This document shows positions 33,972 to 42,884 of a stretch of 64,000 nt of DNA, in pieces. The stretch spans positions 1 through 64,000 of the forward strand of contig JAUHXC010000013.1 of the NCBI GenBank assembly GCA_030427205.1, read 5' to 3'. Made by a program: the position numbers and the translations under genes. The notes below the pieces were generated by a model. The model was not told the origin of the DNA. It made no database searches and was given only the letters and a program-made list of their open reading frames with translations. Position 1 is the stretch's first letter; each line of letters starts with the position of its first letter. Source of the stretch: a bacterium (GTDB lineage: Bacteria > Myxococcota_A > Bradymonadia > UBA7976 > UBA1532).

Positions 33972-35680
33972 CGCGGCGCCCCCGTGACCTCGCGGAGATG
34001 CAGGCGCAGCCGGGCCTCGCGCTCGACCGGGCGGCGGGGCAGCGCCGCGTCGGGCGGGCGCAGCGTCGTCCGGTCGATGCCCCGCAGCCGATCGATGGCC
34101 TCATGGGCTGGCCCCTCGGCCTCGAGCCAGCGCTCGATCAGCGTCGGATCACCTCCGTCGACCCGCTCGGCCGCCCAGGCCGCCGCGTCGACGGTCGAAC
34201 CCGCCGTCGCCCCGCCGACGACCAGCAGCAGATCGTCGATGGAGGGCCAGCCGTGCACCGCGCCGGCGCGATGCAGCCGCGCGCGCACCACCGCCCGCCG
34301 GGCGCGCGCCCAGCGCCCATTGCACAGCGCCCGGGTCAACAGCGCCTCGGGATCGGGCCGCGGCCAGGTCGACGGCAGCAGGCTCAGCCCCGCCGGGCCG
34401 AGGTTGATCAGGTACATCAGCGCCAGCAGATCACGATCGCCCAGCGGCGGCGCCCGATCCCGCGCGTCCGGCGGGATCTCGGCTTCGCCCTCCACCGACG
34501 GATCGGGCGCCTCGCGCATCGCCAGCTGGCCCAGCAAGCTGCGGGTGCGCGGATCGGGGGCTCCGGGGTTCGCCAGCCGCGCGGGCACGCCGCTCGTCGC
34601 CCGGCCGAGAGTCTCCAGGGCTCTGTTGCGGCGGTAGTTGGCGCTGCCGATCTTCGCCGGGTCACCGCCGACCGCGCGCCACGCCTCGCCGGCCCCGACG
34701 CCGGCCGCCAACCACAGAAAGACCGCGTCCGCCACGTCGAGCCGCCCGCTCTCGACGACCTCGGCCAGGGCTCGCAAGAACGTGCGCCAGCGCGCCTGGT
34801 CCACGACCGCCGCCTCGGGATCGGGCTCGGGGGCCAGCGCGAGCGCGGCGGTATCGGTCGGCGCCGGCCGGGTCAGCGTCGCCAGCGCGATGTGGCGGCC
34901 GCACGTCAGGCCCAGCCGGACGAGATCGTCGGGCGGCAGCGTCAGCCAGGCGCTCATGAAGCGCGGCTCGAGCAGGCGCGCGGCGGTCGCCTGTCCGGCG
35001 TCGGCGCCGCGGACCCGCGTGACCTCGGCCGCCACCCGGGCGACGCGGGCGTCCCAGGCGACGAGGTTCTCCATGGCCTGGCGCACCAGGGCGGGCCGGT
35101 CCGCGGGCGGGCAGACGTCGACCAGCGCCGGTTCGAGCGTCGCCCACAGCCGATCCACCGCGCCGTCGGCGTCGTCGACCCCGACGCGTTCGAGCCACGG
35201 GCCGACGCCGCGACTCTCCACGACCCGCCGCGCCTCCCGGCTGTACCGACCGCGGGCGAAGCGATCGGACTGCGCCGCCCGGGCGCGGGCATGCAGTCGA
35301 GCGACGGCGTCCGGCTGCACCGTGGATGGCCGCAGCTCGGCCGCCGTCAGCACCGCGTCCCACGCCGCGAGGTTGGCCGGGTCGGGCGGCAGCGGCGCGC
35401 CATCCGCCCAGCGTCGGGCCGCCGCCGCGAACGGATCGGCAGCGCCCGCGGTGTCGGCGGCACGGTGCAGCTCGATGAACAACGCCTCGGTGATCAACCG
35501 GCGCATGGGGCGCCCGCGGCCTGCGACCGGCAGCCGCGCGGCCGCCCGGGTCAGCACGGCGCTGCGCAGCGGGCTGCGCCGGGGCGCGTCCGGCGCCAGC
35601 AGCCCCAGCCAGCGCCGCAGCCGCAGACGCAGCTGGGCCCGAACGGGCGCCGGCAGGGTGGCCGTGTCATCGGGAGTCAT
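33968..35680 (-). CDS. Large cytoplasmic protein of unknown function coupled to FGE-domain gene
   Basis: 570 aa from ATG at 35680; no clear RBS. Highly Arg/Ala-rich, mostly helical, without signal peptide. One segment near residue 355 (LWLAAGVGAGEAWRAVGGDPAKIGSANYRRNRALETLGRA in parts) has the look of a sigma-region-4 type helix-turn-helix, but the rest gives no family. The four-nt overlap with the FGE-domain gene indicates one functional unit: possibly a cytosolic regulator plus a membrane sensor. Upstream lies a hairpin plus T-run that could attenuate its transcript. Confidence 0.6.
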   Translation of the reverse strand: MTPDDTATLPAPVRAQLRLRLRRWLGLLAPDAPRRSPLRSAVLTRAAARLPVAGRGRPMRRLITEALFIELHRAADTAGAADPFAAAARRWADGAPLPPDPANLAAWDAVLTAAELRPSTVQPDAVARLHARARAAQSDRFARGRYSREARRVVESRGVGPWLERVGVDDADGAVDRLWATLEPALVDVCPPADRPALVRQAMENLVAWDARVARVAAEVTRVRGADAGQATAARLLEPRFMSAWLTLPPDDLVRLGLTCGRHIALATLTRPAPTDTAALALAPEPDPEAAVVDQARWRTFLRALAEVVESGRLDVADAVFLWLAAGVGAGEAWRAVGGDPAKIGSANYRRNRALETLGRATSGVPARLANPGAPDPRTRSLLGQLAMREAPDPSVEGEAEIPPDARDRAPPLGDRDLLALMYLINLGPAGLSLLPSTWPRPDPEALLTRALCNGRWARARRAVVRARLHRAGAVHGWPSIDDLLLVVGGATAGSTVDAAAWAAERVDGGDPTLIERWLEAEGPAHEAIDRLRGIDRTTLRPPDAALPRRPVEREARLRLHLREVTGAPR

Positions 35681-35728
35681 GGGTCGAATGATGCAGATGC
35701 CATGGCAGCGATACAAGCCCGGCGGGCG

Positions 35729-35764
35729 AAAAATCCGGCGGCCCATAGGGCCGGCTGGCCGCCG
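35729..35764 (-). terminator. Hairpin plus T5 in leader of 35680 gene (candidate attenuator)
   Basis: On the minus strand an 8-bp perfect stem (35757-35764 with 35736-35743) is followed 2 nt later by TTTTT (35729-35733), the form of an intrinsic terminator. It lies 48 nt upstream of the minus-strand start at 35680. TTGACA on the minus strand at about 35826-35831 offers a -35 box further upstream. There is no other minus-strand gene it could terminate. Confidence 0.45.
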
Positions 35765-35924
35765 AAAAAGCCCGGGCTCGGCCAACGCGAAAAAAGTGCA
35801 GAAATCTCTTCAATCGGCGGCGTGTCAACCGTTGACCCCGCAGAACACGACGAATCCCACCCGCCGCGGCGTCCGACGCCCGGCGGCCCGACCGGCCCCC
35901 TGGCTCCGACGCCCGAAGTGTGTC

Positions 35925-35958
35925 ATGGATGCCATGGATGCCATCGAGGAGATGCCAT
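35925..35958 (+). repeat. ATGGATGCC tandem repeat / ATGCCAT cluster
   Basis: ATGGATGCC occurs twice in tandem (35925-35942) and GATGCCAT again at 35951-35958, directly before the M15 peptidase start. Similar ATGCCAT strings occur at 35697-35703, within the palindrome TGCCATGGCA, and at about 36862-36868 before the VWA gene. Could be a shared operator or chance. Confidence 0.35.
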
Positions 35959-36768
35959 ATGTGGCTCGCTCTTCTGCTGATCTTGCTCGGCGCCCCCGCG
36001 GCGCTCGTCGAGGCCCACGAGACGGCTGGTGTGCCCGATGCGGCGCGCTTCGAATGCCTGCGGGCGACCTACCCCGGCACGGTGACCGGGCTCGACGGCC
36101 GCGCGCAGCCGGCGGCGGTGGTGCTCGCCGACGGCCGCCGGCTCGTCTGGGACGATGGCCGCGCCAAGACCGCCGCCGAGCGCCTCGCCGACCCCGACGT
36201 GCAGGATACGCTGGCCGAGCCCTATCCGATGGGCCCCGGCTCGACCCCGCCGCGGGGTGAGGAAGACCCCGGCCGGGTGCGGCACACCGGCTTGATGGGC
36301 GCGCTGTGGGGCGCGACCGAGGCGGCGGTGCGCGGAGAGCTGACCCGGGTGAAGTGGATGCCGAAGCACGGGACGGGCAAGACCCTGTGGTTCAACCGCC
36401 GCCACGGCGCCGCCGAGGCCCTGGCCCGGGTCAGCGCCGATCTCGACCGGCTGCCGGCGAAGTTCCATAAGTACGTGACGGTCACCGCCGGCACCTTCGT
36501 CTGGCGCACGATCGCCGGCACCGATCGGCTCAGCGCGCACAGCCACGCCATCGCCATCGACATCAACGTGAAGTACACCCACTACTGGCGCTGGTCGCTC
36601 AAGCGCGAGCCCGATCTGCCCTGGCGCAATCGTATCCCGCTCGAGATCGTCGAGGTCTTCGAGCGCCACGGCTTCATCTGGGGCGGCAAGTGGCATCACT
36701 ACGATACGATGCACTTCGAGTACCGCCCCGAGCTCCTGCATCCCGCGTGTATCGAGCGCCGCGACTGA
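35959..36768 (+). CDS. Secreted M15-type (VanY/D,D- or L,D-carboxypeptidase-like) peptidase
   Basis: 269 aa; ATG at 35959 with GAGGAG about 7 nt upstream, opening a signal peptide (WLALLLILLGAPAALVEA). The M15 zinc signature S-x-H-x(4)-A-x-D is present as SAHSHAIAID (Ser192, His194, Asp201), and the second zinc His is in TMHFEYRP (His252). These are metallopeptidases that trim peptidoglycan stem peptides. The N-terminal about 110 aa is an extra region with a Trp-Asp motif. The enzyme should act in the periplasm in wall remodelling or in lysing other bacteria. Confidence 0.85.
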   Translation: MWLALLLILLGAPAALVEAHETAGVPDAARFECLRATYPGTVTGLDGRAQPAAVVLADGRRLVWDDGRAKTAAERLADPDVQDTLAEPYPMGPGSTPPRGEEDPGRVRHTGLMGALWGATEAAVRGELTRVKWMPKHGTGKTLWFNRRHGAAEALARVSADLDRLPAKFHKYVTVTAGTFVWRTIAGTDRLSAHSHAIAIDINVKYTHYWRWSLKREPDLPWRNRIPLEIVEVFERHGFIWGGKWHHYDTMHFEYRPELLHPACIERRD

Positions 36769-36919
36769 TCGACGCGGGCCCTCGCGACGCCGCTTCAGTC
36801 ATCCCTGGAACTCGCTAGAGCCATCCACCCAGTCATCTGCCCAGTTATACATACCATGGGGATGCCATCCCTGTGGCTGCCATCCGGCGCCATCGGCGCC
36901 ATGACCCATGGAGTCCGCC

Positions 36920-38932
36920 ATGTTCGTGCACCTCCGCGCGCCGAGCAGCGGTGCGTCCGTCGCCCTGCTGGGCGCCTGCGCCCTCGCCGCCCTGTTGTAC
37001 CTGCGCCCCTGGGAGCGGGTCGCGCCCGCCTCCGCCGCCGATACGGTCGAGCGCGAGAACCCACCGACCGACGACATCCTGCGCATCGGCCTCGAGAGCC
37101 CGTTCGTACACGACGCCGGCGATGGCATCGTGCACCTCGGGATCCGGATCACGCCGCCGACAGAAGCCAACGCCGAGCGGGCGCCGGTCGCCCTGGCGCT
37201 GGTGATCGACTCGTCGGGCTCGATGGACGGGCTGGCCATGGACCACGCGCGCCATGCGGCCCGCAGCGTGGTCGAGCGGCTGCGCGACGGCGACCGGGTG
37301 GCGGTGATCGACTTCGACGACGTGGCCCGCGCGGCGGTGCCCACGACCGTTCTCGGCACCGACCGCTCGGCCGTACTCGCCGCCATCGACGGGATGCAGG
37401 CCGGCGGGGGCACGGCGCTGCACGCGGGCGTCGACGCCGGCATCGCGGGGCTGGGCACGCTGCCCGGCACCCGGCGGGTCTTGCTGGTCTCCGACGGTCA
37501 GGCCACGGTCGGCCCGAGCACGCCCGAGGCTGTCGTCTCCGGCCTCGACCCGCGCGGGATCACGCTGTCGACCATCGGCGTGGGCACCGGCTACGACGAG
37601 AAGATGATGCTGGCGGTCGCCGACCACGGGCGGGGCCGCTTCCATCACCTCTCCGATCCCATCGAACTGGCCGGGATCCTCGACGCCGAGCTGGCCTCCG
37701 CGCGGGCGGTCGTCGCCCGCGGCGCGACGATCGATCTGAAGCCGGCGCCGGGCGTGGCGCTGCTCACCGTGGCCGGGGAGACCCCGCAGCCGCTGGCCGA
37801 CGGCGTCTGGCGGGTGCCGGTCGGCGATCTCTACGCCGGCGAGACGCGCAGCCTGACGGTGAGGCTGCGGGTGCCGACCCGCAGCCTGCGCATGCCGCTG
37901 GTCGACGTGCACCATCCGGTCGGCGACGTGCAGCTGGCCTATCGCCCCGTCGACGAGGCGGCGCCGGTGCAGCGCGAGGCCCGGGCCCACTATGTGCTGA
38001 CCCCGTCGGCGGACGCCGTGCGCGCCGGTATGCAGCCCCGCTGGATGGTCGCGGCCGATCGCATGCGGGTCTCGCACGTGCTGGTGGACGCCGCGGCGCT
38101 GCTGCGGGGCGGTGATCTGCTCGAAGCCCAGGCGATTCTGCGCGACGAGCGGGCGCGGCTGCAGAGCCGCAAGGCGCGCACCGAGGGCCTCGCCCGCGAC
38201 GAGCTCGACGCCCTGATCGCGCTCCTGGCTGATCCCTATGTCGACGCGGTGCTCGACGCGCCGCCGGCCGCGCCCGCACAGGACCTGGACGCTCGGTTCC
38301 AGGCCGCGCTCGACGCCGTGCGCCATGGTCGGGCGGTCGGCGCCGCCGGGCTCGCGGGCCTGGACGCCGAGCGCCTGCGCATCCTGCGCAACGGGGCCTA
38401 TGCCCGGCACGGATACCGCTTCAAGTCATCGGAGTTGCAGGCCTTCTTCGAGGGGACCGGCTGGTACGCCGCCGACGCCGGCTTTGCGCCGTCGCGGCTG
38501 ACGCCCGCCGATGTGGCGAACGTGGCGCTGATCAAGCAGCACGAGGGCGGCGCGGCGATCGCTGCCGCGGCGCCGGCGGTGCCGGCGACGACCGCGGTCG
38601 ACTTCGCCGATGCGCTCGCCCGGGTGCGCCGCGGTGAGGCCGTCGGCGCGCTCGCCGGGCTCGACCTCGTCGCGCTGCGCCGGCTGCGCAACGCGGCCTA
38701 TGCGCGCCACGGCTACGCCTTTCGCGCCGGCGATCTGCGGCGCTTCTTCGAGGCCACCGCCTGGTACCGCGTCGACCCGGCGTACGACCCGGCGCGGCTG
38801 ACGCTGACCGACGGCGAGAACGTGCGCGCGATCAAGGCTCGGGAGCAGGCGCTCGTGGCGCGGGCGGGGCGTGACGCCGTGCGGGAGTTCGAACTGCGCA
38901 GCCGGGCGAAGGCCCGTCAGGCGTTGCGCTGA
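36920..38932 (+). CDS. VWA-domain protein with two YARHG modules
   Basis: 670 aa. ATG at 36920 (GGAG 6 nt upstream) preferred to 36908. A signal/TM segment (about 11-28) is followed by a von Willebrand A domain with a complete MIDAS: DSSGS (Asp97, Ser99, Ser101), the Thr loop GGGTALHAG and VSDGQATVG. Then comes a beta region with CoxE/TerY-like VIT character, a helical stretch, and two YARHG modules at about 485-520 and 585-620 (RNGAYARHGYRFKSSELQAFFEG and RNAAYARHGYAFRAGDLRRFFEA, each split here). YARHG is an extracellular module of unknown ligand. Likely displayed on the envelope and protein-binding. Convergent overlap of 16 bp with the kinase gene. Confidence 0.85.
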   Translation: MFVHLRAPSSGASVALLGACALAALLYLRPWERVAPASAADTVERENPPTDDILRIGLESPFVHDAGDGIVHLGIRITPPTEANAERAPVALALVIDSSGSMDGLAMDHARHAARSVVERLRDGDRVAVIDFDDVARAAVPTTVLGTDRSAVLAAIDGMQAGGGTALHAGVDAGIAGLGTLPGTRRVLLVSDGQATVGPSTPEAVVSGLDPRGITLSTIGVGTGYDEKMMLAVADHGRGRFHHLSDPIELAGILDAELASARAVVARGATIDLKPAPGVALLTVAGETPQPLADGVWRVPVGDLYAGETRSLTVRLRVPTRSLRMPLVDVHHPVGDVQLAYRPVDEAAPVQREARAHYVLTPSADAVRAGMQPRWMVAADRMRVSHVLVDAAALLRGGDLLEAQAILRDERARLQSRKARTEGLARDELDALIALLADPYVDAVLDAPPAAPAQDLDARFQAALDAVRHGRAVGAAGLAGLDAERLRILRNGAYARHGYRFKSSELQAFFEGTGWYAADAGFAPSRLTPADVANVALIKQHEGGAAIAAAAPAVPATTAVDFADALARVRRGEAVGALAGLDLVALRRLRNAAYARHGYAFRAGDLRRFFEATAWYRVDPAYDPARLTLTDGENVRAIKAREQALVARAGRDAVREFELRSRAKARQALR

Positions 38933-41196
38933 AGGTGGTGCCGGAGGCTGCTCTCGACGGTCGCGGGCGCGTGCAGCGTCGGGCGTTCGAGGTCGGCGCG
39001 CGGCGAAGGCGCCGGCGGGTTGAGCAGCAGCCAGATCATGGCCGCGAGCACCCCGAGACCCACCAGCAACAGAATCAGCACGACCGACTTCCAGCGGGCA
39101 CGGGTCGCGACGATGCGCGTGCCGTCCGCGCCGGGCGGGCTGTCGAATATGTCCGGGCCGCGGGAGATCGGGCCGGTCGGTCGCCGCGGGGCCGGCGCCG
39201 CGGCAGGCCTGGAGGCGGGCCGGGCCGGCGGCACGATCCGCTTCTGCTCGATCGACGTCCGCCGGATGCCGGGGACCGCGGGCGGTGGCGGGGGGCCGGG
39301 CATCGCCACCGGGGTCGGCGGCGCGGGCAGGGCGGGCCGGGTGCGCCGAGGCGTTGCAGGCGGCGGCGGAGGGGGCGCGGGCGGCGGCGCGGCGCGGCGG
39401 TTGGAGACCGTCGTCGGCCGGGCCTCGACGTCGGCCGGCTGGCGCGGTACGCCGCGCCGGGCGACGTGGGTCGGGCGCGAGTCGATGTCGGCGGCCGGCG
39501 CCGGGCGGCTGCTGGCGACGTGGGTCGGGCGGGCGTCGATGTCCGCGGCTGCCTGCCGGCGCTGTGGCGGGGTCATCCGCCGGCCGGGAGACGACAGGTG
39601 CGTCGGACGAGAGTCGATATCGGCCGGCGTCGCGCGGCCGGCGGCCGGACCCGGCGGCAGCGGCGCCCGTCGACCCGCCGACGAGAGCTGAGTCGGCACG
39701 TCGCGAAACGGTATACCCGGCGGCGCCGGCCGCGGGCGGCGCATCGTGGGCTCCACCAGGGCGCGGTCGTTCGTCGGCCGGTCGGCGACCAGATGCCCTA
39801 TGGCCTGACCGGCGTCGTTCTCCAGGTGGATCGTCGGGCCGCGGGCCGCCTGCTCCCGGGCTGCGGCCGGCGGCAGGCTGCCGACGAGCCGAGGCCCGGC
39901 GGGTGGTCCGGCGCCCGGCGCAACCCCGCCCGCCGCCGAGTCCGCGATATCGTCGGGCAACGCCGGCAGCTGACCGGTGGGGATCTCGCTCTCGTCGAGC
40001 GGCTGCGACGCGCTCGGCGATGTCGGGGTGCCGCGGCGGTCGACGTGCTCCTGGGTCGGCTCCGGCTCCCGCTCGCGGACGGTGACGACCTCGCGGAACG
40101 GCGACGGCGCACCGGCGCGCGGCAGCGGGCGCGCTTCGGGATCGGGCAGATCGGCCAGCATCGCGGCCAACGAGCCCGCGCCGGGCAGCTCGCCGTGCAG
40201 GGTCGGCTCGAGCGGCACCGCGGGGGCCGGCAACGCGTCGACCATGCCGTTGAAGTGATCGCGGAAGTGCTTGGCGGCCCGCAGCCGGTTGTGAGGGTCG
40301 GTGGCCAGGGCCAGGTGGAAGAAGCGGGTGACCGCGGGCGCCAGCCCCTGCTCGGTGAGGCCGCGGGTCGGGTCGCAGTCTGCGCCCATCTTCGCGCGCA
40401 CGACCTCGTCGGTGGCCATGTGGGCGTAGGGCCGATGGTCGAGCAACAGCTCGAGCGCGATCATCGCCACCGCGTACCAGTCGGTCCACGGGCCGATGTT
40501 GCGCCGGGTGATCTGCTCGGGGGCCATATACGTCGGCGTGCCGGCGGCGAGCTGGGTGCTCTCCCGCCCGCCGTCGGTGAACTTGGCCAGCCCGAAGTCG
40601 ACCAGCTTGACGAAGTTCGGATCCCGCGGCGTGCGCTGCAGCATGATGTTCTCGGGCTTGACGTCCCGGTGCACCACGTTGAGCGTATGCGCCGCCTCGA
40701 GCGCCTCGATGAGCTGGCGCAGGATCCGCACCCGAGCCGGCCGATCGAGGTTCTCTCGCTCCATCGCGTCGGCCAGCGTGCGGCCGCCGCCGACGAACTC
40801 CATCACCAGGAAGGTATGGCGCCCCATCTGGCCGTACTTGAGCAGCCGCACGATGTTGTGGTGATGCAGCCGGGCGAGCGCGCGGGCCTCGTCCTGCAGC
40901 CGCTCGGCGAGCTTGGGCGGCGCGTCGCGGGTGAGGAACTTCACCGCGACCTTCATCTGCAGCGGCATCTGCAGCGCGAGATAGATGGCGCCGACCCCGC
41001 CCGCGCCCAGCCGCCGCACGAGCAGCACGTCCTGCCAGCGTTGCCCGACGAGGCCGTCGAGCGCGTCGTCCGCGTTGTCGAGGAACTCGTCGGGCACGAA
41101 GTGAAAGCGTCGCCGACGGCAGACGTCATTGGCGCATGGCTCGGCGGCTCGGCCGTGCGCGCCGCAGAGCGGGCAACTGGACTGAGGGTGCGACAT
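38917..41196 (-). CDS. Transmembrane Ser/Thr protein kinase with N-terminal Cys cluster and RPTH repeats
   Basis: 759 aa; ATG at 41196. N-terminal zinc-ribbon-like Cys pairs (CPLC, C-x4-C at about 8-26). Kinase domain about 55-320: RRLGAGGVGAIYLA glycine loop, Lys86, HRDVKPEN (Asp178), DFG at 200-202, GTPTYMAPE. After it lies a long Pro/Arg-rich disordered region with four copies of a D-I-D-(S/A)-R-P-T-H module (about 520-597), then one TM helix (about 710-732) and a short periplasmic tail. The Thr in each RPTH is a plausible phosphorylation or docking site. The gene is single; the convergent neighbour is the VWA-YARHG protein. Confidence 0.93.
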   Translation of the reverse strand: MSHPQSSCPLCGAHGRAAEPCANDVCRRRRFHFVPDEFLDNADDALDGLVGQRWQDVLLVRRLGAGGVGAIYLALQMPLQMKVAVKFLTRDAPPKLAERLQDEARALARLHHHNIVRLLKYGQMGRHTFLVMEFVGGGRTLADAMERENLDRPARVRILRQLIEALEAAHTLNVVHRDVKPENIMLQRTPRDPNFVKLVDFGLAKFTDGGRESTQLAAGTPTYMAPEQITRRNIGPWTDWYAVAMIALELLLDHRPYAHMATDEVVRAKMGADCDPTRGLTEQGLAPAVTRFFHLALATDPHNRLRAAKHFRDHFNGMVDALPAPAVPLEPTLHGELPGAGSLAAMLADLPDPEARPLPRAGAPSPFREVVTVREREPEPTQEHVDRRGTPTSPSASQPLDESEIPTGQLPALPDDIADSAAGGVAPGAGPPAGPRLVGSLPPAAAREQAARGPTIHLENDAGQAIGHLVADRPTNDRALVEPTMRRPRPAPPGIPFRDVPTQLSSAGRRAPLPPGPAAGRATPADIDSRPTHLSSPGRRMTPPQRRQAAADIDARPTHVASSRPAPAADIDSRPTHVARRGVPRQPADVEARPTTVSNRRAAPPPAPPPPPPATPRRTRPALPAPPTPVAMPGPPPPPAVPGIRRTSIEQKRIVPPARPASRPAAAPAPRRPTGPISRGPDIFDSPPGADGTRIVATRARWKSVVLILLLVGLGVLAAMIWLLLNPPAPSPRADLERPTLHAPATVESSLRHHLQRNA

Positions 41197-41415
41197 CGCC
41201 GAGCCTGCCTTCGACTTGTGACAGCCTAGCCCCGATCCACTCGGAGACGCCAGTCGACGGTCAGCCAAAAGCCGAGGTTGTCATGCTCGTGAAATGGTTC
41301 GCGGTGATGGGCGAGCCATCAGCGCTCGGAGGGTGGCCCGTCGACGGTATCCGTCGGGGCGGTTGCGCAGGGCGTGGCGGGCGCGCGATGCGCTGCCCGT
41401 CCGCGCCCGCGCGGG

Positions 41416-41667
41416 TCAGGTGGCGGGGGGCAGGCCCATGGCCTCCCAGATCTCGTCGCGCTGGTCGTCGAAGGCTTCCTGGTTGATCCGGCCCTCGGCC
41501 AGCGCCTGATTGAGCGCCGCGAAGCGCTGCATCAGGGCGTCCTGATCGACCACGTCGTCCGGCTCGGCCGGGCGGTCACGCTTCATGTCGCGCCGCATCC
41601 GCCGGGCGGCCTTCTTCTCTTGCTTTGCCTTTTCGCGCTGTCGCTTTCCCCAGGTGCTGCCAGCCAT
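41416..41667 (-). CDS. Small SHOCT-like protein
   Basis: 83 aa; ATG at 41667 with AAGGAG 8 nt upstream. The N-terminus is strongly basic (GKRQREKAKQEKKAARRMRRD). The C-terminus resembles a SHOCT-type short helical module (ALNQALAEGRINQEAFDDQRDEIWEAMG, in pieces). Such proteins may bind nucleic acid or oligomerise; function unknown. Divergent from the aldo/keto reductase gene. Confidence 0.65.
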   Translation of the reverse strand: MAGSTWGKRQREKAKQEKKAARRMRRDMKRDRPAEPDDVVDQDALMQRFAALNQALAEGRINQEAFDDQRDEIWEAMGLPPAT

Positions 41668-41849
41668 ATATCGAACTCCTTCTGCTCGGGTTCCCGCGTT
41701 CGGCGGACGTGTATCCAAACGAACGTGGCGCACCTCTTACCAGATTCCGCCGTTCGATGCAGGGCCGTTCTCGGTGATGGGCGGTCACCGGCGCGACGCG
41801 GGCCCGCCGTTCGGCATCCATCGGCCACCCAACGATCCACGGAGAAGAC

Positions 41850-42875
41850 ATGCAGTACCGCACCATGGGCCGCACCGGCGTCCAGGTCTCGAACCTGTGC
41901 CTGGGGGCGATGACCTTCGGTCAGCCCGACGAGAACTCGTTCATGCACGGGGTCGCCGCCGACGAAGACACGAGCTTCGCGATGATGGACCAGGCCCTCG
42001 ACGCGGGCATCAACTTCATCGACACCGCCGACGTCTACGGCAACGACGGCCTCAGCGAGCGGGTCATCGGCCGCTGGTTCGCCGCCCGCGACAACCGCCG
42101 CGAGGTCGTGCTGGCCACCAAGTGCCGCTTCCGCATGTTCCCCGGCAAGCTGGGCAGCGGATCGAGCCGGCGGCGCATCGTCGAGGCCTGCGAGGCGAGC
42201 CTGAAGCGGCTGGGCACCGACCATATCGACCTCTACCAGATCCACATGCAGGACATCGCGACCCCCGAGGAGGAGGTGCAGCGGGCCCTCGACGACCTGG
42301 TGAGCGCCGGCAAGATCCTCTACTACGGCTGCAGCAACTACGCCGCCTACCGCATGGTGCAGTCCGACTGGATCGCCGACCGCCGCGGCTACGCCGGCTT
42401 CGCGACCCTGCAGGCCCAGTACAGCCTCGCCGAGCGCAGCCTCGAGCGGGAGCACGTGCCGTATATGCAGCAGAGCGGCATCGGCCTCTTGCCCTGGTCG
42501 CCGCTGGCCGGGGGCCTCTTGTCGGGCAAGTACCGCAAGGGCGAGACCGCGCCCGCCGGCAGCCGCATGGAGAAGTGGCAGAGCCGCATGGAGCGCTTCG
42601 ACTCGCCGCGCAACTGGCGTATCGTCGACGCCATCCGCGAGGCGGCGAAGGCGGTGGACGCGACGCCGCCCCAGGTGGCGCTGGCGTGGCTGCTGCACAA
42701 GCCGGTGGTCACCTCGGTCATCATCGGCGTGCGCACCCCCGCGCAGCTCGAGGACAACCTGAAGGCCGCGGCGCTCGAGCTGCCCGACGACGTGATGGCG
42801 CAGCTCGACGAGGCCAGCGCGTTCCCGGTGGGCTATCCCTACGACTTCATCCAGGGGGTCGACGGCCGCTGGTGA
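41850..42875 (+). CDS. Aldo/keto reductase (potassium-channel beta-subunit type)
   Basis: 341 aa, ATG at 41850 with GGAG 5 nt upstream. NADPH-dependent reductase of the AKR superfamily. The catalytic tetrad is complete: Asp58 and Tyr63 in IDTADVYGN, Lys91 in ATKCRFR, His132 in YQIHMQD. The NADPH-binding C-terminal segment GVRTPAQLEDNLKA is present. The LGLGAMTFG-like start (LCLGAMTFGQ) and length fit the AKR11/YghZ/Tas group that reduces aldehydes and methylglyoxal. No partner gene; convergent with the GspC-like gene 9 bp away. Confidence 0.93.
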   Translation: MQYRTMGRTGVQVSNLCLGAMTFGQPDENSFMHGVAADEDTSFAMMDQALDAGINFIDTADVYGNDGLSERVIGRWFAARDNRREVVLATKCRFRMFPGKLGSGSSRRRIVEACEASLKRLGTDHIDLYQIHMQDIATPEEEVQRALDDLVSAGKILYYGCSNYAAYRMVQSDWIADRRGYAGFATLQAQYSLAERSLEREHVPYMQQSGIGLLPWSPLAGGLLSGKYRKGETAPAGSRMEKWQSRMERFDSPRNWRIVDAIREAAKAVDATPPQVALAWLLHKPVVTSVIIGVRTPAQLEDNLKAAALELPDDVMAQLDEASAFPVGYPYDFIQGVDGRW

Positions 42876-42884
42876 GCGCGTCGC

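Noticed and set aside
33968..35680. Calling the 570-aa protein a sigma factor
   Set aside because: Only one short HTH-like stretch is seen; regions 2 and 3 are missing and length and composition do not fit.
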